In this document: in pieces, positions 62,937 to 64,000 of the stretch
How positions within the stretch are numbered: position 1 is the stretch's first letter
Layout of the letters: every line of letters starts with the position of its first letter
The notes under the pieces: model-generated
What the model saw: the letters and a program-made list of their open reading frames with translations, nothing else
What the model was told of the DNA's origin: nothing
Database searches by the model: none
DNA from: Paenibacillus solanacearum
GTDB lineage: Bacteria; Bacillota; Bacilli; Paenibacillales; NBRC-103111
Reading direction: 5' to 3'
DNA length: 64,000 nt
Assembly: GCF_910593845.1 (NCBI RefSeq)
Contig: NZ_CAJVAS010000003.1
Location: 248,001-312,000 of the forward strand
Made by a program: the position numbers and the translations under genes

Positions 62937-64000
62937 GTGAATAAAAAACGTCTTAAACTGCTTGGTTTGTTGATTCCTATTCTGGCTATTGTTGTTTTTG
63001 CTGCGTTTTTCCGAGAGCCGAATGATGTGGGGGGCATAAGCATGGAGGGAACCGGTATGGTTGAGAAACTGAAGGATTCGGATACTTATAAAAATTGGAT
63101 GAGCTTGACCGTAGAGAAGAAAGAAGGATATGAAAACGATCCTCTCAACGGAAAGAATTATCCTGCCGGCGATCCTTTTGTGATGAAACATAACGGTATG
63201 TACTATTTATACCCAAGTACGCATTTTGGTTTATCCGACATTCGGGCATGGAGCTCGGAGGACTTAATCCATTGGAAATACGAAGGGGTCGTAGCGAAGG
63301 ATGAGCGCTTGAAGATGGCCTATGCTCCAGAAGTTATTTACTGGAACGGTTATTTTTATATGGCTACCTCACCGGGAGGAAAGGGACATTATGTCTTAAA
63401 AAGCGATAGTCCCACAGGTCCCTTCACATTGGAGACCGATAATGTTGGCATGAGTATCGACGGCACCATATTTATCGACGATGACGGCAAGTGGTACTTT
63501 TATAATGCCGGTTCGAAGGGCATTCGCGGGCGGGAGATGCCTACACCGCTAACGTTCGGGAAGGAACACATTTTGCAGGGCACAAGCATGAACCACTGGA
63601 CGGAAGGGCCTTTCCTGCTCAAACGAAACGGTACTTATTTTATGACGCAAACGGGCAATCATCTTATGAGTAAAGGGTACCGGATCAACTATTCCATCTC
63701 AAAGGATGGCCCGCTTGGCAATTTCATCACGCCTTATAACAATCCGATTATCATCAACACAGATGACGGTTTTCACGGCTTGGGGCACAGCTCCACCGTG
63801 ATGGGGCCCGATCTCGATTCGTATTACATGGTGTATCACAATAACAAAAATCCCGTAGCGCCGGGAATCGGTCATGACAGATATTTAAATATGGACAAAT
63901 TGGTTTTCAACGGAGACAAGATGGATGTTCTCGGGCCGACGAACTTCCCGCAAAAAGTGCCGAAGCGGGCACCTTTCTATACATGGATTCAGCGGGAAGG
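62937..64000 (+). CDS. Membrane-anchored or secreted GH43-family protein (partial)
   Basis: GTG start at 62937 behind TAAGGAGAA; the frame is open to the right edge, with 354 codons visible. An N-terminal hydrophobic segment (LKLLGLLIPILAIVVFAAFF) without a lipobox points to a membrane anchor or export signal. The propeller has Asp79 (AGDPF), Asp175 (SIDGT) and Glu223 (WTEGP), the full GH43 triad. The visible part would act outside the cell. It is the partner of the lipoprotein at 61575. The C-terminal part, perhaps with binding domains, lies outside the window. Confidence 0.88.
   Translation, partial: MNKKRLKLLGLLIPILAIVVFAAFFREPNDVGGISMEGTGMVEKLKDSDTYKNWMSLTVEKKEGYENDPLNGKNYPAGDPFVMKHNGMYYLYPSTHFGLSDIRAWSSEDLIHWKYEGVVAKDERLKMAYAPEVIYWNGYFYMATSPGGKGHYVLKSDSPTGPFTLETDNVGMSIDGTIFIDDDGKWYFYNAGSKGIRGREMPTPLTFGKEHILQGTSMNHWTEGPFLLKRNGTYFMTQTGNHLMSKGYRINYSISKDGPLGNFITPYNNPIIINTDDGFHGLGHSSTVMGPDLDSYYMVYHNNKNPVAPGIGHDRYLNMDKLVFNGDKMDVLGPTNFPQKVPKRAPFYTWIQRE

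Noticed and set aside
1..64000. rRNA, tRNA, phage or transposase genes
   Set aside because: None was seen on either strand; no long direct repeats or insertion sequence ends were found.

Overview
The window looks like a chromosomal segment of a Paenibacillus-type Firmicute. GC content is moderate, ribosome binding sites are strong and GGAGG-like, and TTG/GTG starts are frequent. Lipoprotein signals are typical of Bacillota, AraC regulators are abundant, and solute-binding lipoproteins alternate with glycosidases of the GH43-type beta-propeller superfamily. I saw no rRNA, tRNA, CRISPR array, transposase or phage gene. The identification is an inference from gene content; no comparison was run.

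Layout. 1-0.9 kb: the end of an FAD monooxygenase and an SRPBCC protein. 0.9-5.7 kb: two AraC regulators, a solute-binding lipoprotein and a sulfatase. 5.8-13.5 kb: a small protein without an ordinary start codon, a DUF1835 protein, a nucleotidyltransferase, an enolase-superfamily enzyme with a glutaminase-like DUF4965 protein, a secreted-type beta-sandwich protein candidate and an AlkD-like repair protein. 13.5-18.3 kb: a chemoreceptor, an SGNH hydrolase, and a TauE/SafE permease divergent from a LysR regulator. 18.4-21.8 kb: an AT-rich block with two paralogous two-gene membrane cassettes pointing outward from a central membrane-protein gene. 22-24.4 kb: a 795-residue protein with a C-terminal prenyl synthase and an N-terminal half that also carries Asp-rich motifs. 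24.5-33.3 kb: a large secreted propeller protein, a second solute-binding lipoprotein, and an AraC regulator divergent from an oxidoreductase/epimerase/DUF1861 operon. 33.3-35.6 kb: an MFS drug exporter divergent from its TetR regulator. 35.7-50.6 kb: a glycan locus with five GH43-type genes (one a tandem duplication), a third solute-binding lipoprotein and two AraC-type regulators, one of which has lost its receiver domain. 50.9-54 kb: small ORFs, a VTT membrane protein and a carboxylesterase. 54-61.2 kb: a LysR gene divergent from a malonate decarboxylase operon (mdcA-B-C-DE-G-H). 61.5-64 kb: a fourth solute-binding lipoprotein and a GH43 gene cut by the window edge.

How the genes work together. 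Most of the window serves carbohydrate scavenging. Lipoprotein receptors and surface or secreted propeller enzymes bind and trim glycans, cytoplasmic propeller enzymes, oxidoreductases and isomerases finish the job, and AraC regulators respond to the products. No ABC permease accompanies any of the four solute-binding proteins. The mdc operon would convert malonate to acetate and CO2 with its own prosthetic-group synthesis, but carries no malonate carrier.

Most notable: a likely ATC start for mdcC that places the prosthetic-group serine exactly at residue 25; the duplicated membrane cassettes, one of which is decaying; the possible two-module terpenoid synthase; the receiver-less response regulator; and a double GH43 protein whose first propeller has lost its catalytic glutamate.
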